In this document: piece after piece, positions 34,646 to 43,628 of the stretch | How the letters are laid out: every line of letters starts with the position of its first letter | Position numbering within the stretch: position 1 is the stretch's first letter | Assembly (NCBI GenBank): GCA_002869855.2 | Contig: NEWQ02000006.1 | Location: 1-57,048 of the forward strand | Length of the DNA: 57,048 nucleotides | Direction: 5' to 3' | From: Nitrospira sp. CG24D | GTDB lineage: Bacteria > Nitrospirota > Nitrospiria > Nitrospirales > Nitrospiraceae | Notes under the pieces: generated by a model | What the model was told of the DNA's origin: nothing | The model's input: the letters and a program-made list of their open reading frames with translations, nothing else | Databases searched by the model: none | Translations under genes and position numbers: made by a program

Positions 34646-35938
34646 TCAGGAGCCTGCGGCCTGCTCCGGCTCGGTCCAGAGGACGGTGACCAGCTTGACG
34701 GAGAAGACGGTCAGGCCGGTCAGCAACAGCCCGCACGAAGCCCACATGACGCCTTGGATGTAGGGCGATGAAAGGGGCACGTTCCAGGTGAGCGATGCGA
34801 GCAGGGCCAATCCCATCGTGCCCATACTGAGGCTCGCCACCTGTACGGTTCTCCAACGATTGATGACGCTCGTCAGGTGTTCGAGATAGGGACCGCGTTT
34901 CTTCGGGCTTGGCGCACGGCGTACGGCCAGCGTTACCGGAACGAGGTGCGAGAGGGCCCCCACGATCGTTTGCAGAATAAATCCGATCAGCGCCATGTGC
35001 GTGTACGCCACGAGGTGCAGCGACCCGAAGGGCATGATGGGAGTGGCCGCGATGTTGTTGGCTGCCACGAGCACGCCGAGCACTAGCGTGAGCACCAGGA
35101 AAAACGTGGCGACCAGGAGGTGATCCGATGCGGCACTTCCTTGATGGCTCGACCGTAACCAGGTGGTGAAGAGATTGGAGGCATAGAGTAGCGCACTGAT
35201 CACCAGCACGCTTCCTCCGGCGATCTCGATCATCACCGAGGAATTCATGAATCCCGTGATCAGCACCGCCAGCCCCAGCGGGAACAGCCACATGACGATT
35301 CGAGCGAGCCGTGGACTGGAGAGCGGCGCGTTCAAGACGGTCGGCAGCAGATTATGCATCGTGCCGACGATCGCCAGAGTGATAAAGCCGAGAAGGTTAA
35401 GATGGATGTGGGCGAGCCGGATGTAGCCGAACGATTGTTGTGCCCATGCGAAGGCCATGGTTTCCCCGCAGGCCAATCCGCCGAAAAGCGCCAGCACCGC
35501 CAGCGCGTAATACCAGAGGTTCAGCGGAGGGGCATTAAAGCTCTGCCTGGCTTGCAGCCAGGTATCACGTGCAATCCAGAGAAACGACGTAACGACGAAG
35601 AGCCCGCTGATGCCGATCACCGTGTAGCTGTGGAATCCGAATCCCGCGACCATTCCCACGGCACTGCCGTTGATCGTCACAAACAGGAGCGGGTGCGACT
35701 CGCGTTGTGTGCGGCCGGTCAGGAGGAGCGGAGAGATGAAGATCAGCAACGCGCCCAGAATCATTTGGGCCACTCCACCCACGAGGGCGGCGTGCACATG
35801 GGCATGGCGTATCCAATGGGGGAGCGGTGTGCCGCGAACCAGGCCGACCAGGATGGCGAGCCCGACGAGCGACGCAAGCACCAGCCACGAGAATCCGGTC
35901 AGAAGGAAGGTGAGCGGCCGTCCAGGAAGTCGCGACAT
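34646..35938 (-). CDS. Heme-copper oxidase subunit-I-like / NnrS-like membrane protein
   Basis: A 430-aa protein with about 12 hydrophobic helices. Paired histidines lie in helices in the manner of cbb3 oxidase and NnrS relatives: HAHVHAALVGGVAQ (H45, H47, H49), LAHIHLNLLGFITLAIVGTMH (H177, H179, H195) and YTHMALIGF...ALSH (H314, H331). No other oxidase subunit lies nearby and the helix VI metal-ligand pattern of CuB is not convincing, so terminal oxidase activity is doubtful. It lies nine bases downstream of thiD. It may bind heme and act in NO or electron chemistry, but that is an inference. Confidence 0.65.
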   Translation of the reverse strand: MSRLPGRPLTFLLTGFSWLVLASLVGLAILVGLVRGTPLPHWIRHAHVHAALVGGVAQMILGALLIFISPLLLTGRTQRESHPLLFVTINGSAVGMVAGFGFHSYTVIGISGLFVVTSFLWIARDTWLQARQSFNAPPLNLWYYALAVLALFGGLACGETMAFAWAQQSFGYIRLAHIHLNLLGFITLAIVGTMHNLLPTVLNAPLSSPRLARIVMWLFPLGLAVLITGFMNSSVMIEIAGGSVLVISALLYASNLFTTWLRSSHQGSAASDHLLVATFFLVLTLVLGVLVAANNIAATPIMPFGSLHLVAYTHMALIGFILQTIVGALSHLVPVTLAVRRAPSPKKRGPYLEHLTSVINRWRTVQVASLSMGTMGLALLASLTWNVPLSSPYIQGVMWASCGLLLTGLTVFSVKLVTVLWTEPEQAAGS

Positions 35939-35947
35939 CGTCGGTCC

Positions 35948-36751
35948 CTATGTTTCGAGAAAGTAGAAGTGATTGGTCGGGCCGGTGCCGTGTCCAATGG
36001 CAAGACTATGACGGATCGTTTCCGTCAGATAGGTCTTTGCCGCCTGCACGGCGTCCGTCATGGCTTTGCCGCGCGCCAGTTGGGCTGCGAGCGCCGAGGC
36101 GAAGGTGCAGCCTGTACCGTGTGTATGGGGCGTGTCGATGAACTCACCTTTATAAATATTAAAGAACCGACCGTCATAGAGCAGATCGGTGGCGCGCTCA
36201 GCGAGCAGGTGGCCGCCCTTGATCAGCACGTATTGGGAGCCGAAGCCGTGAATAATCTTTGCCGCGCGTCGCGCATCAGCCAGGTTGCTGATGGCGATGC
36301 CGGACAACTGTTGCGCCTCATGGATGTTGGGGGTCACGACGAGCGCGAGCGGAAAAAGCAGCTTCTTGAGGGCGTCGATGGCATCCGGCTTCAGGAGCGC
36401 GCGGCCGGATTTGGAGACCATCACCGGGTCAACGACCAGATTCATCACTTTTTGTATGGCGAGCATTTTGGCCACGAGTTCGACGATCGCCGTGGAGGAG
36501 AGCATGCCGGTTTTGACGGCGGAAACCTCGAAGTCGTCGAAGACGGCATCGAGCTGCGAGGCAATGATGGAGGTCGGCAGCTCGAATACATCGGTCACGT
36601 CTTCGGTATTCTGCGCCGTGACGGCGGTAATCACCGACATCGCGAAGACGCCGTTGGCCGACATGGATTTGAGGTCCGCCTGAATTCCGGCGCCTCCGCC
36701 CGAGTCGGACCCGGCGATCGTGAGAACTTGCTTTAAGGTGCGTGCAGCCAT
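35948..36751 (-). CDS. thiD: Hydroxymethylpyrimidine/phosphomethylpyrimidine kinase
   Basis: A 267-aa ribokinase-fold enzyme that phosphorylates HMP and HMP-P for thiamin synthesis. Landmarks are VLTIAGSDSGGGAGIQADLK (start), VVDPVMVSKSG, VTPNIHEAQQLSG and the final IDTPHTHGTGCTFASALA containing the catalytic Asp/Gly loop. Length is typical. A thiaminase II homologue (tenA) lies about 1.1 kb away on the same strand, supporting a pyrimidine salvage role. No TPP riboswitch is seen upstream. Confidence 0.93.
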   Translation of the reverse strand: MAARTLKQVLTIAGSDSGGGAGIQADLKSMSANGVFAMSVITAVTAQNTEDVTDVFELPTSIIASQLDAVFDDFEVSAVKTGMLSSTAIVELVAKMLAIQKVMNLVVDPVMVSKSGRALLKPDAIDALKKLLFPLALVVTPNIHEAQQLSGIAISNLADARRAAKIIHGFGSQYVLIKGGHLLAERATDLLYDGRFFNIYKGEFIDTPHTHGTGCTFASALAAQLARGKAMTDAVQAAKTYLTETIRHSLAIGHGTGPTNHFYFLET

Positions 36752-36766
36752 GATTGTTCCGATTGG

Positions 36767-37732
36767 TTAGGGAGTTACCGGGGATGGTAGCGCAGGCGAT
36801 GTCTCAATGGCCAGGCCTTCGATCGCAAAGGTGGCATCACGGCGCGGCGATTTTTCATGAAAGGAGAAGGTGAATTGCGAAACGGCTGTGGAGTCGGCCG
36901 GCGCCGTAAACGTCAGCACCGCTCGATCCTTCTCCCGCGGCGAGAGTTCCACTCCTCTGGTACAGAGCCCCTCGCGATTGCCTTCGACACTTTGTGTCCA
37001 CTGCCCTCCCTGGTCGTCCTTCAAGACGGTATTTTGCAGGAGGCAGAGCAGTTTTACATCGCGTGGCGACCGGTTTTCAATCGTCAGATCCATCCGGATC
37101 TGGTTGTCTTGCCGGCTCAGTGTCCGCACGACCAGTTCATAGAATTCGTTTCGGTGGAACCCCAGTCCTTCCGGCGTGGTTGGCCCTTTCGGCGGCTCGA
37201 CTTTTACGGGTGGGGGCGTATTGGCCTCCTTGACCATCTCGGCCAGCGGTCCGGCTTTCGGGATCATGCCCCGAGCCGCTCCGATCGCCTGGGCATTCGA
37301 CGGGTTGATGAGTTTCACGGTGACCAGGATTCCCTCAGGGGCGTCGAGATATGACCCCATGACAAAGACGTCAGTGCGGATGGCCTTTGCCGCTCCCTTC
37401 AGGGCCTTGGGGGAAGCCGCATCGATTTGGGTGATGTGTCGCTTTTTGAGCGTGGAGCTGACCAGCTTGTGTTCGACGACCTTCAATTCTCCCGCCACCA
37501 ATAATTGCGTGCCGAGTTCCTCCGCTAAGAATTGTCCGATCGGCGTGACGACGCCCTTGGCATCCGTGAAGTCGATAATGGCCAGGCGTTCCTTCTTGGC
37601 CTTCACGGATTCGGCGATCACTCCGTCAGCCAGTAGCTTGAGGCTCTCTTCATAGTTCCCGGCCGCCAAGGCGTGGCTGGAAAGCAACGTGCTGAGAAGG
37701 AATCCTGAGATGAGGAGAAGCGGTCTGATCAT
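36767..37732 (-). CDS. Secreted protein with FlgO/CsgG-like N-terminal domain
   Basis: A 321-aa protein with a signal peptide (LLLISGFLLSTLLSSHALA). Residues 30-160 resemble FlgO-type domains: KKERLAIIDFTDAKG, FLAEELGTQLLVAGELKVVEHKLV and DVFVMGSYLD. The rest is a beta-sandwich-like region (YELVVRTLSRQDNQIRMDLTIENRSP). FlgO proteins sit in the outer membrane or periplasm around flagella, but no flagellar gene is nearby. It begins an apparent run leading into thiD, 15 bases on. Confidence 0.65.
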   Translation of the reverse strand: MIRPLLLISGFLLSTLLSSHALAAGNYEESLKLLADGVIAESVKAKKERLAIIDFTDAKGVVTPIGQFLAEELGTQLLVAGELKVVEHKLVSSTLKKRHITQIDAASPKALKGAAKAIRTDVFVMGSYLDAPEGILVTVKLINPSNAQAIGAARGMIPKAGPLAEMVKEANTPPPVKVEPPKGPTTPEGLGFHRNEFYELVVRTLSRQDNQIRMDLTIENRSPRDVKLLCLLQNTVLKDDQGGQWTQSVEGNREGLCTRGVELSPREKDRAVLTFTAPADSTAVSQFTFSFHEKSPRRDATFAIEGLAIETSPALPSPVTP

Positions 37733-37808
37733 GAGCGTGGGCCATTATACTCAGGTTGGGTTGAGTGTCCAGAGCACAGTTGCTGGTCATGAAAGATTGA
37801 GCTCGGTT

Positions 37809-38477
37809 CTATACAGGCCACTGTTCTTCGTTCCACGCCATTTCCCAGAACATCCACTCGTAACGGGAGCTGATGATGAAGGCTTCTTCCATCCGGCGTT
37901 TTTCTTCAACCCCTGCGGTCTTGGCCCACTGGTCGACTTTCTTGCGCATCCATTGCTGGACCGCGGCGAACTCCGGTGAGGCGTAGAGCATGAGCCAGTT
38001 CCGGTAGGGGTGAGTCTTTTTCGGCGGGCCATTCTTGAGGAGATGTTGCCCGACGACACAGTAGATCCAGGCGCAGGGGAGCGCAACGACGGTAATCTCC
38101 GCGGCCGATCCGCTCTGTGCCACGCTGAGCATGTGGCGGGTGTAGGCATAGTTGGTCGGGGCCATCGGCACGGAGGTCATCTGCCTGGCGCTCATCTTCC
38201 ACTGTGCGCCGTAGCTTTCGTGAAGGCTGCGTTCGACCACGATGGTTTCTTCCGCCAGCTTGGCAAAGCGGAGCGCGCTCTCTGAGTCCGGAGCCTTCAC
38301 GGCTCCTGCGGCGAACACGCGTGAAAGATCGCCGAGGAATCTGGCGTCTTGCAGAATGTAGTATTTGAATTTCCGTTCCGGCAGCGTCCCGTTGCCCAGG
38401 GCCACGACGAAGGGATGAGTGAGCTGGTTGTTCCAGATGGAGGCAGCCAGGGATCGGAGATGGTTTGAAAACGACAT
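37809..38477 (-). CDS. tenA: TenA-family thiaminase II
   Basis: A 222-aa, all-helical enzyme that hydrolyses aminopyrimidines in thiamin salvage. The nucleophile C135 is in VALPCAWIYCVVG, as in Bacillus TenA, and Y206/E207 in SRYEWMFWEMAW supply the acid. Early conserved Asp44 is in YILQDARFLGDL. It is 30 bases after sthA and probably shares its transcript; thiD is close by on the same strand. Subtype: TenA_C (Cys-type). Confidence 0.88.
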   Translation of the reverse strand: MSFSNHLRSLAASIWNNQLTHPFVVALGNGTLPERKFKYYILQDARFLGDLSRVFAAGAVKAPDSESALRFAKLAEETIVVERSLHESYGAQWKMSARQMTSVPMAPTNYAYTRHMLSVAQSGSAAEITVVALPCAWIYCVVGQHLLKNGPPKKTHPYRNWLMLYASPEFAAVQQWMRKKVDQWAKTAGVEEKRRMEEAFIISSRYEWMFWEMAWNEEQWPV

Positions 38478-38507
38478 AGGAACTCCTCGTTGACGGTACT
38501 CGAAGGA

Positions 38508-39911
38508 TTATGGTGTTGGCGGCCAGGGGCGCGGCAGCCGGTTGATGCCGTCCAATGCGGCAACTTTATAGCATTCAGCCAGGGTCGGGTAGTTGAAGAC
38601 CGTGTCGATGAAGTAATCGATCTTTCCACGGTAGGCCATGACCGCCTGTCCCACGTGGACCAATTCGGTGGCGCCTTCCCCGATGATGTGCACTCCGAGG
38701 AGTTCCCTGGTCTGGCGGTGGAAGAGCAGTTTCAGCATGCCGGTTTCATCGCCGATGATCTGACCGCGGGCGATTTCTCGATAGCGGGCGATGCCCACTC
38801 CAAACGGGATGCCGGCATGGGCAAGATCCTCCTCGGTGCGGCCCACCATGGAGATTTCCGGAATCGAATAAATACCGTAGGGCAGCAGGGCGGTATCGGT
38901 GCGATCCGGCTGGCCGAAGGCGTGGCAGGCGGCATGGCGCCCCTGCTGCATCGACGTGGAGGCGAGCGCGGGAAAGCCGATGACGTCGCCCGCCGCATAG
39001 ATGTGCGGGACTGCGGTTTGAAAATGCTCATTGACGGTTAGTCGTCCGCGGCCGTCCGGCGCGAGGCCGATGTGCTCAAGCTGGAGATCGCGAGTGGCAC
39101 CGACTCGTCCGATCGCATACATCAACGTGCTTGTGGCGATAGGCCTGGCATTTTGCAGGGTTACGGTAATCTGTCCATTCGGTTTTTTCTGAATGCTGAC
39201 GACTTCTTCCTCGTGATACAGGGTGACGCCGATCTCTTTCATTTGCCGCTGAAGGGCCTCGATGATTCCCGCATCGACGAATTCCAATAAACGGGGCCGT
39301 TTATCGATGAGAATGACCGGGACGCCGATCGTCGCCAGGATGGAGGCGTATTCGGTTCCGATCACGCCTCCCCCGACGATCACGATGGACGGCGGAAGCC
39401 GTTTCAACGTGAGGAGCGCGTCGGTGTCGATGATGGAGTCATCGTCGAACGGGATCTCCGGCGGCCTGGCCGGTTCGGTCCCGACGGCGATGACGATAAA
39501 GTGGGCGGTATGTTCGACGGTTTCGGAGGCCTGTTGCACGCGCAGCCGGTGTTGGTCCACGAAGCTGGCGGTGCCGTAGATCATGTCGACGGAGTTGCGC
39601 CGCATCTGATCCTGCACGATCCGGATTTCGTTCGTAATGACATGGGTGGCGCGGAAGACGAGGTCCTCGATCGTGATGGTGTCTTTGACGCGATACCCCG
39701 CTCCATAGAGATTGCGTTGCCGGAAGCCGGAGAGGTAGAGCACGGCTTCCCGGAGGGATTTACTGGGGATGGTGCCCGTGTTGATACAGACGCCGCCGAC
39801 GACGGCTTTGCGCTCGATGATGCCGACCTTTTTGCCGAGTTTGGCCGCCTGCACGGCGGCTTTTTGTCCGGCGGGACCGGTGCCGATCACCAGGAGGTCG
39901 TAATTGGCCAT
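38508..39911 (-). CDS. sthA: Soluble NAD(P) transhydrogenase
   Basis: A 467-aa FAD enzyme of the pyridine nucleotide-disulfide family. It opens with LLVIGTGPAGQKAAVQAAKLG. The region that in dihydrolipoamide dehydrogenase has the CxxxxC disulfide reads GGVCINTGTIPSKSLREAV, with one cysteine, and IPSK is characteristic of SthA. NAD(P)-binding VIVGGGVIGTEYA and FAD-binding YAAGDVIGFPAL follow. It balances NADH and NADPH in the cytoplasm. It starts one base after tpx. Confidence 0.92.
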   Translation of the reverse strand: MANYDLLVIGTGPAGQKAAVQAAKLGKKVGIIERKAVVGGVCINTGTIPSKSLREAVLYLSGFRQRNLYGAGYRVKDTITIEDLVFRATHVITNEIRIVQDQMRRNSVDMIYGTASFVDQHRLRVQQASETVEHTAHFIVIAVGTEPARPPEIPFDDDSIIDTDALLTLKRLPPSIVIVGGGVIGTEYASILATIGVPVILIDKRPRLLEFVDAGIIEALQRQMKEIGVTLYHEEEVVSIQKKPNGQITVTLQNARPIATSTLMYAIGRVGATRDLQLEHIGLAPDGRGRLTVNEHFQTAVPHIYAAGDVIGFPALASTSMQQGRHAACHAFGQPDRTDTALLPYGIYSIPEISMVGRTEEDLAHAGIPFGVGIARYREIARGQIIGDETGMLKLLFHRQTRELLGVHIIGEGATELVHVGQAVMAYRGKIDYFIDTVFNYPTLAECYKVAALDGINRLPRPWPPTP

Positions 39912-39912
39912 A

Positions 39913-40581
39913 TCAGCTGGTGGTCACCAGGGAGCGGGCGAACTTGAAGGCTTCATCGAGGTCGGGGAGTTGGGCGAGTTCCGGTGTGATTTGCAGATAG
40001 CGGATGACGTTCTGTGCGTCGACGACCATGACGGTTCTGGCCAGGAAATGCGGATCGCGCAGAAACAGCCCATGGGTTTTTCCGAAATCGGCGCCGCGAT
40101 AGTCGGAGAGAAAGGTGACGTTGCGAATGTTCGCCTCCTCCGCAAAGCGTTTTTGCGCGAAGGGAGTGTCGATGCTCACGGTGATGAGTTCGACCATCTT
40201 ATCCAGGCCGTGATTCTTTTCGCTCAGTTGATGGGTTTGCTGCTCGCAGACCTTGGTGTCGAGCGAAGGGACCACGCTGATGATCCGGACTTTCCCCGAT
40301 CCGGCGGTGTGGGCGATGTTGACCAAGGCGAGATCCCGATCGGTCAGTTTCACCTCGCGCAGATGATCCCCGACTTTGACGCCGTTGCCGGACAGCATTA
40401 AGGGGCTGCCCTTGAAGAGGACAGAGTGGCCCTCGCCGGCAACGACACTGCCGTCGGCTACGGGCAAATTCTTGTAGGAGAACCCTGAGTCCAGCAGCCG
40501 ACCGGAGCTTCCGCAACCGGTAAGTCCGCTGGTGAGGAGCAAGCTGATCATGAGAACCTGGAGGCCGCGTCTTGTCATCAT
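39913..40581 (-). CDS. tpx: Lipoprotein thiol peroxidase (Tpx), single-cysteine form
   Basis: A 222-aa peroxiredoxin. A lipobox LTGC puts the lipidated Cys at position 23, so the enzyme is outside the cytoplasm, unlike E. coli Tpx. The peroxidatic Cys is C112 in SVVPSLDTKVCEQQT. The segment that in E. coli Tpx carries the resolving Cys (RFC) here reads FAQKRFAEEA, so no resolving Cys remains and the only other cysteine is lipidated. It may reduce peroxides with an external thiol. Tandem ATGs at the start. sthA begins one base further on. Confidence 0.85.
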   Translation of the reverse strand: MMTRRGLQVLMISLLLTSGLTGCGSSGRLLDSGFSYKNLPVADGSVVAGEGHSVLFKGSPLMLSGNGVKVGDHLREVKLTDRDLALVNIAHTAGSGKVRIISVVPSLDTKVCEQQTHQLSEKNHGLDKMVELITVSIDTPFAQKRFAEEANIRNVTFLSDYRGADFGKTHGLFLRDPHFLARTVMVVDAQNVIRYLQITPELAQLPDLDEAFKFARSLVTTS

Positions 40582-40641
40582 GCACTCCGCAGTGGTGTGG
40601 GGGAAATAGTCTTGGAAGTATATCCTGCCGCTGCCGGTCGC

Positions 40642-41574
40642 TCAAGGCTGGAGGAATGACCGGAGCTGCGCATTCACGAGTTCCGGTTGTTCCCACTGAG
40701 GAATATGACCGGCCCGTGGGATGCCGGCAAACGTCGACTTCAGAATGAGGTCGTGCAGCAGTCTTCCCGCCTGTATGGGGAACACGCGGTCCTCCTCACC
40801 CCAGAGAATCAGGGTGGGATGGGTAATCGTCTTGATGCGCGGGGCATAGTGCTCTTCCCATGCCGGCAGATTTTCCCCCACCGTCATCAGCGGCTTGATC
40901 AGGCCAGGTCGTTGGCGATTTCTGTTCGATCGCTCGAGAACTGCGGGTGTGAGCAGCGTGTGGTCGTAGATGATCTCTTTGAGGATCTTGTCGATCATGA
41001 GGCCGCCGAACAGCCAGTTCCCGAACGAGATGAGCCATGACGGTGTGCTGGTGGTGAGGGCGCGCTTGATCGAGGGATTGGTCAAATGTTCCATGACCTG
41101 TGGCGGGAGCCCGCTGATCAGCACAAGCTTCGACACCCGGTTCGGGTGATCCAGCGCCATGCCGATGGCGAGTCCTGCTCCCATGGAATTGCCCGCCAGC
41201 GAGGCTTGAGGAATTTGCAGGGCATCCAGGAATCCAACCAGAAATTGCAGCATCTCCTCCGGTGTGTAGGCGATGTCCGGTTTGTCGGAGAGGCCTGATC
41301 CCGGAAGATCCGGCGTAATGAGGCGAAAGTGTTGTGCGAGCGCGGCCTGCTGATGTTCCCATTGCCACATCGATCCGCCGAAGCCGTGGATCAAGACCAC
41401 CGCCTGGCCTGTGCCCTTGTCGAGGTAGGCGATGCGCTGGCCATTCACGGTGACGCTGTTGACGGGGTAGTGTTCGACGGCGTCGAACCAGAGCGGCAAG
41501 GTATCGGGTGTGGCGCAGGATGCAGCGAGCATGCAGAAAATTCCACCGAGGATGATTCGAAGGAAGGCCTGCAC
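40642..41574 (-). CDS. Lipoprotein alpha/beta hydrolase
   Basis: A 310-aa protein with a lipoprotein signal (LGGIFCMLAASC, lipidated C20). The hydrolase fold is clear: VVLIHGFGGSMWQWE, PDLPGSGLSD, nucleophile AGNSMGAG, acid GEEDRVFP and catalytic His RAGHIPQWEQPE. It resembles epoxide/haloalkane-type or carboxylesterase members. A helical cap lies between residues 160 and 220. It is on the periplasmic face and could be in one transcript with pycB upstream and tpx downstream. The substrate is unknown. Confidence 0.85.
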   Translation of the reverse strand: MQAFLRIILGGIFCMLAASCATPDTLPLWFDAVEHYPVNSVTVNGQRIAYLDKGTGQAVVLIHGFGGSMWQWEHQQAALAQHFRLITPDLPGSGLSDKPDIAYTPEEMLQFLVGFLDALQIPQASLAGNSMGAGLAIGMALDHPNRVSKLVLISGLPPQVMEHLTNPSIKRALTTSTPSWLISFGNWLFGGLMIDKILKEIIYDHTLLTPAVLERSNRNRQRPGLIKPLMTVGENLPAWEEHYAPRIKTITHPTLILWGEEDRVFPIQAGRLLHDLILKSTFAGIPRAGHIPQWEQPELVNAQLRSFLQP

Positions 41575-41607
41575 AGACGACCCCGGACGTGGGTGGCGCT
41601 GATCGAT

Positions 41608-43566
41608 CTATTCCAACTGGATGACGGTCTCGTCGGTCTTGACGTTGTCGCCTTCCGCCGCGAGAATCGCCGACACCTTGCCGTCGATCGGAGCCGGCAC
41701 CCGGCTCTCCATCTTCATCGCTTCGATGATCAAGAGCGGGTCGCCGGTTTTCACCTGATTGTCTTTCGCGACGAGGATTTTCACGACACGCCCGGGCATC
41801 GGCGGGGCGACATCGCCGGGTTTAGAGGGGCGCGGCCGCTTGGGTTTCGATCCCGTGCCGGTGTCAGGAGCCTCCGGCACGCCGGCGAGCACTTCCTGAA
41901 TCGGTTCCAGCGACACTTCTTCCAGTTTGTCGTTCACGCGGATGTAGTAGGGCTTCCGTCCGTCGACCTTGCGGCCCGAGCCGGAGAGCTTCACATGGTA
42001 AGTTTCACCGTGGACAGTCACGTTGAATTCCACCGGTGCCAAATGCAGCTCGCCCGCAACGGCTGGACCTTTGGCCATCGTGGCTTCCAGCGGATCCGGG
42101 GTCAACTCGCCCTTTTCGCGGGCCTCGAAAAAGTCTCGCGCGATGGCGGGGAAGAGCACGAATGAGAGCTGATCTTCCACGGTCTCTGCCGAGGCAGGCA
42201 ATTCCTTCTTGCTGGCTTCCAGTTCCGGTTCCAGCCGGTCGGCCGGTCTGGTCTTGATCGGTTCTTCGTCGCCGATGGCCCTGGCCATGATGTCATGATC
42301 CACTTGGCCCGGTGCGCGACCATAGAGCCCGAGGAAGTAGTTCTTCGTTTCCGTCGTGATGACTTTGTAACGTTCGCCGGTGAGCACATTCAGGGTCGCT
42401 TGCGTGCCGACGATCTGGCTTGTGGGGGTTACCAACGGCGGATAGCCCATGTCTTTTCTGACGCGCGGGACTTCATCAAGCACTTCCTTCATGCGATCCA
42501 GCGCATCTTGTTCCGTCAATTGTGCCGCCAGGTTCGATAGCATGCCGCCGGGGATTTGCGAGGTCAGGATTTCGGCATCGACTCCGGTGAAATCGCTTTC
42601 AAACTGTCGGTACTTGCGGCGCACAGTCCGGAAATGTTCGGTGATCGGCAAGAAAGTGGCCAGGTCCAGCCCGGTGTCATAGGGCGTATTCTTGAGCGAC
42701 GCGACGAGTGTTTCCGTCGCCGGATGGGACGTTCCGCCGGCCAGCGGAGACATGGCGGTGTCGAGCATATCGAGCCCGCCGAGGATCGCCATCAGGGCTG
42801 ACATCGATGACATGCCGGAGGTGTAGTGGGAGTGCAAATGGATCGGCACCTTCACAGCACTCTTCAGGCGCTTGATGAGGTGATAAGCCTCCATCGGCTC
42901 CAGCAGGCCGGCCATGTCTTTCACGCAGAGCGTGTCGGTGCCGAGATCTTCCAACTGCTTGGCCATGCTCACGAACCGGTCAAGGCTGTGGACCGGGCTA
43001 ACCGTGTAGCTGATGGCCGCCTCGACATGCTTGCCGCAGGCTTTGACTTCCCGAATGGCGCGGTCCATGTTGCGCACGTCGTTCAGGGCGTCGAAGATCC
43101 GGAAGACATCGATGCCGTTGCCGGCGGATCGTTCGATGAACCGTTCCAGGACGTCGTCGGCATAATGCCGGTACCCGACCAGATTCTGTCCGCGCAGCAA
43201 CATCTGTAGACGGGTGTTGGGCATGGCGGCCCGCAGCGCCCTCAGCCGCTCCCAGGGATCTTCTTTCAGGAAGCGCAAGCAAGTGTCGAACGTCGCCCCG
43301 CCCCACACTTCGAGCGACCAATAGCCGACGGCGTCCAGCTTTTGCGCGATCGGCAGCATGTCCTCGGTGCGCATGCGCGTGGCAAGGAGAGATTGATGCC
43401 CGTCGCGCAGAGCAACGTCGGTGATCAGCACTTTGTGTCCGGGGGAGGGCTGGAGTTGAACCTCTGCCGGTTTGGCTGTCTTCGTCCGCGAAGTGCGTAC
43501 GACCGGTCCACGAGCGGGTTTCTTGGTCGCTGTTTTCTTTGACTTTGCTGTTCTTCGTGCCGCCAT
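41608..43566 (-). CDS. pycB: Pyruvate carboxylase subunit B (carboxyltransferase plus biotinyl domain)
   Basis: A 652-aa protein. Residues 1-45 are an unusually basic Lys/Arg/Ala-rich extension. The carboxyltransferase TIM barrel begins ITDVALRDGHQSLLATRM, with GATFDTCLRFL and metal-ligand HLHSHYTSGMSS. The C-terminal biotinyl domain carries EAMKMES, where the Lys is biotinylated. With the PycA biotin carboxylase it makes oxaloacetate from pyruvate and bicarbonate. The same architecture occurs in oxaloacetate decarboxylase alpha subunits, but no sodium-pump beta/gamma subunit is nearby, so carboxylation is favoured. pycA lies 62 bases upstream. Confidence 0.9.
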   Translation of the reverse strand: MAARRTAKSKKTATKKPARGPVVRTSRTKTAKPAEVQLQPSPGHKVLITDVALRDGHQSLLATRMRTEDMLPIAQKLDAVGYWSLEVWGGATFDTCLRFLKEDPWERLRALRAAMPNTRLQMLLRGQNLVGYRHYADDVLERFIERSAGNGIDVFRIFDALNDVRNMDRAIREVKACGKHVEAAISYTVSPVHSLDRFVSMAKQLEDLGTDTLCVKDMAGLLEPMEAYHLIKRLKSAVKVPIHLHSHYTSGMSSMSALMAILGGLDMLDTAMSPLAGGTSHPATETLVASLKNTPYDTGLDLATFLPITEHFRTVRRKYRQFESDFTGVDAEILTSQIPGGMLSNLAAQLTEQDALDRMKEVLDEVPRVRKDMGYPPLVTPTSQIVGTQATLNVLTGERYKVITTETKNYFLGLYGRAPGQVDHDIMARAIGDEEPIKTRPADRLEPELEASKKELPASAETVEDQLSFVLFPAIARDFFEAREKGELTPDPLEATMAKGPAVAGELHLAPVEFNVTVHGETYHVKLSGSGRKVDGRKPYYIRVNDKLEEVSLEPIQEVLAGVPEAPDTGTGSKPKRPRPSKPGDVAPPMPGRVVKILVAKDNQVKTGDPLLIIEAMKMESRVPAPIDGKVSAILAAEGDNVKTDETVIQLE

Positions 43567-43628
43567 CGTCGTTGCGTGCTCTTAAATAGGTGTGGTGCGT
43601 GTGTTGTCGGCTATCTTGGGCGAACCGG

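Noticed and set aside
35354..36736. 460-aa plus-strand ORF over the oxidase-like and thiD genes
   Set aside because: Spans two real genes on the opposite strand; composition is rich in Arg, Gly and His as expected for a shadow.
37733..38507. TPP riboswitch near tenA or thiD
   Set aside because: I looked for the conserved CUGAGA and ACCUGAUCU-type boxes upstream of both thiamin genes and saw none in the right orientation.
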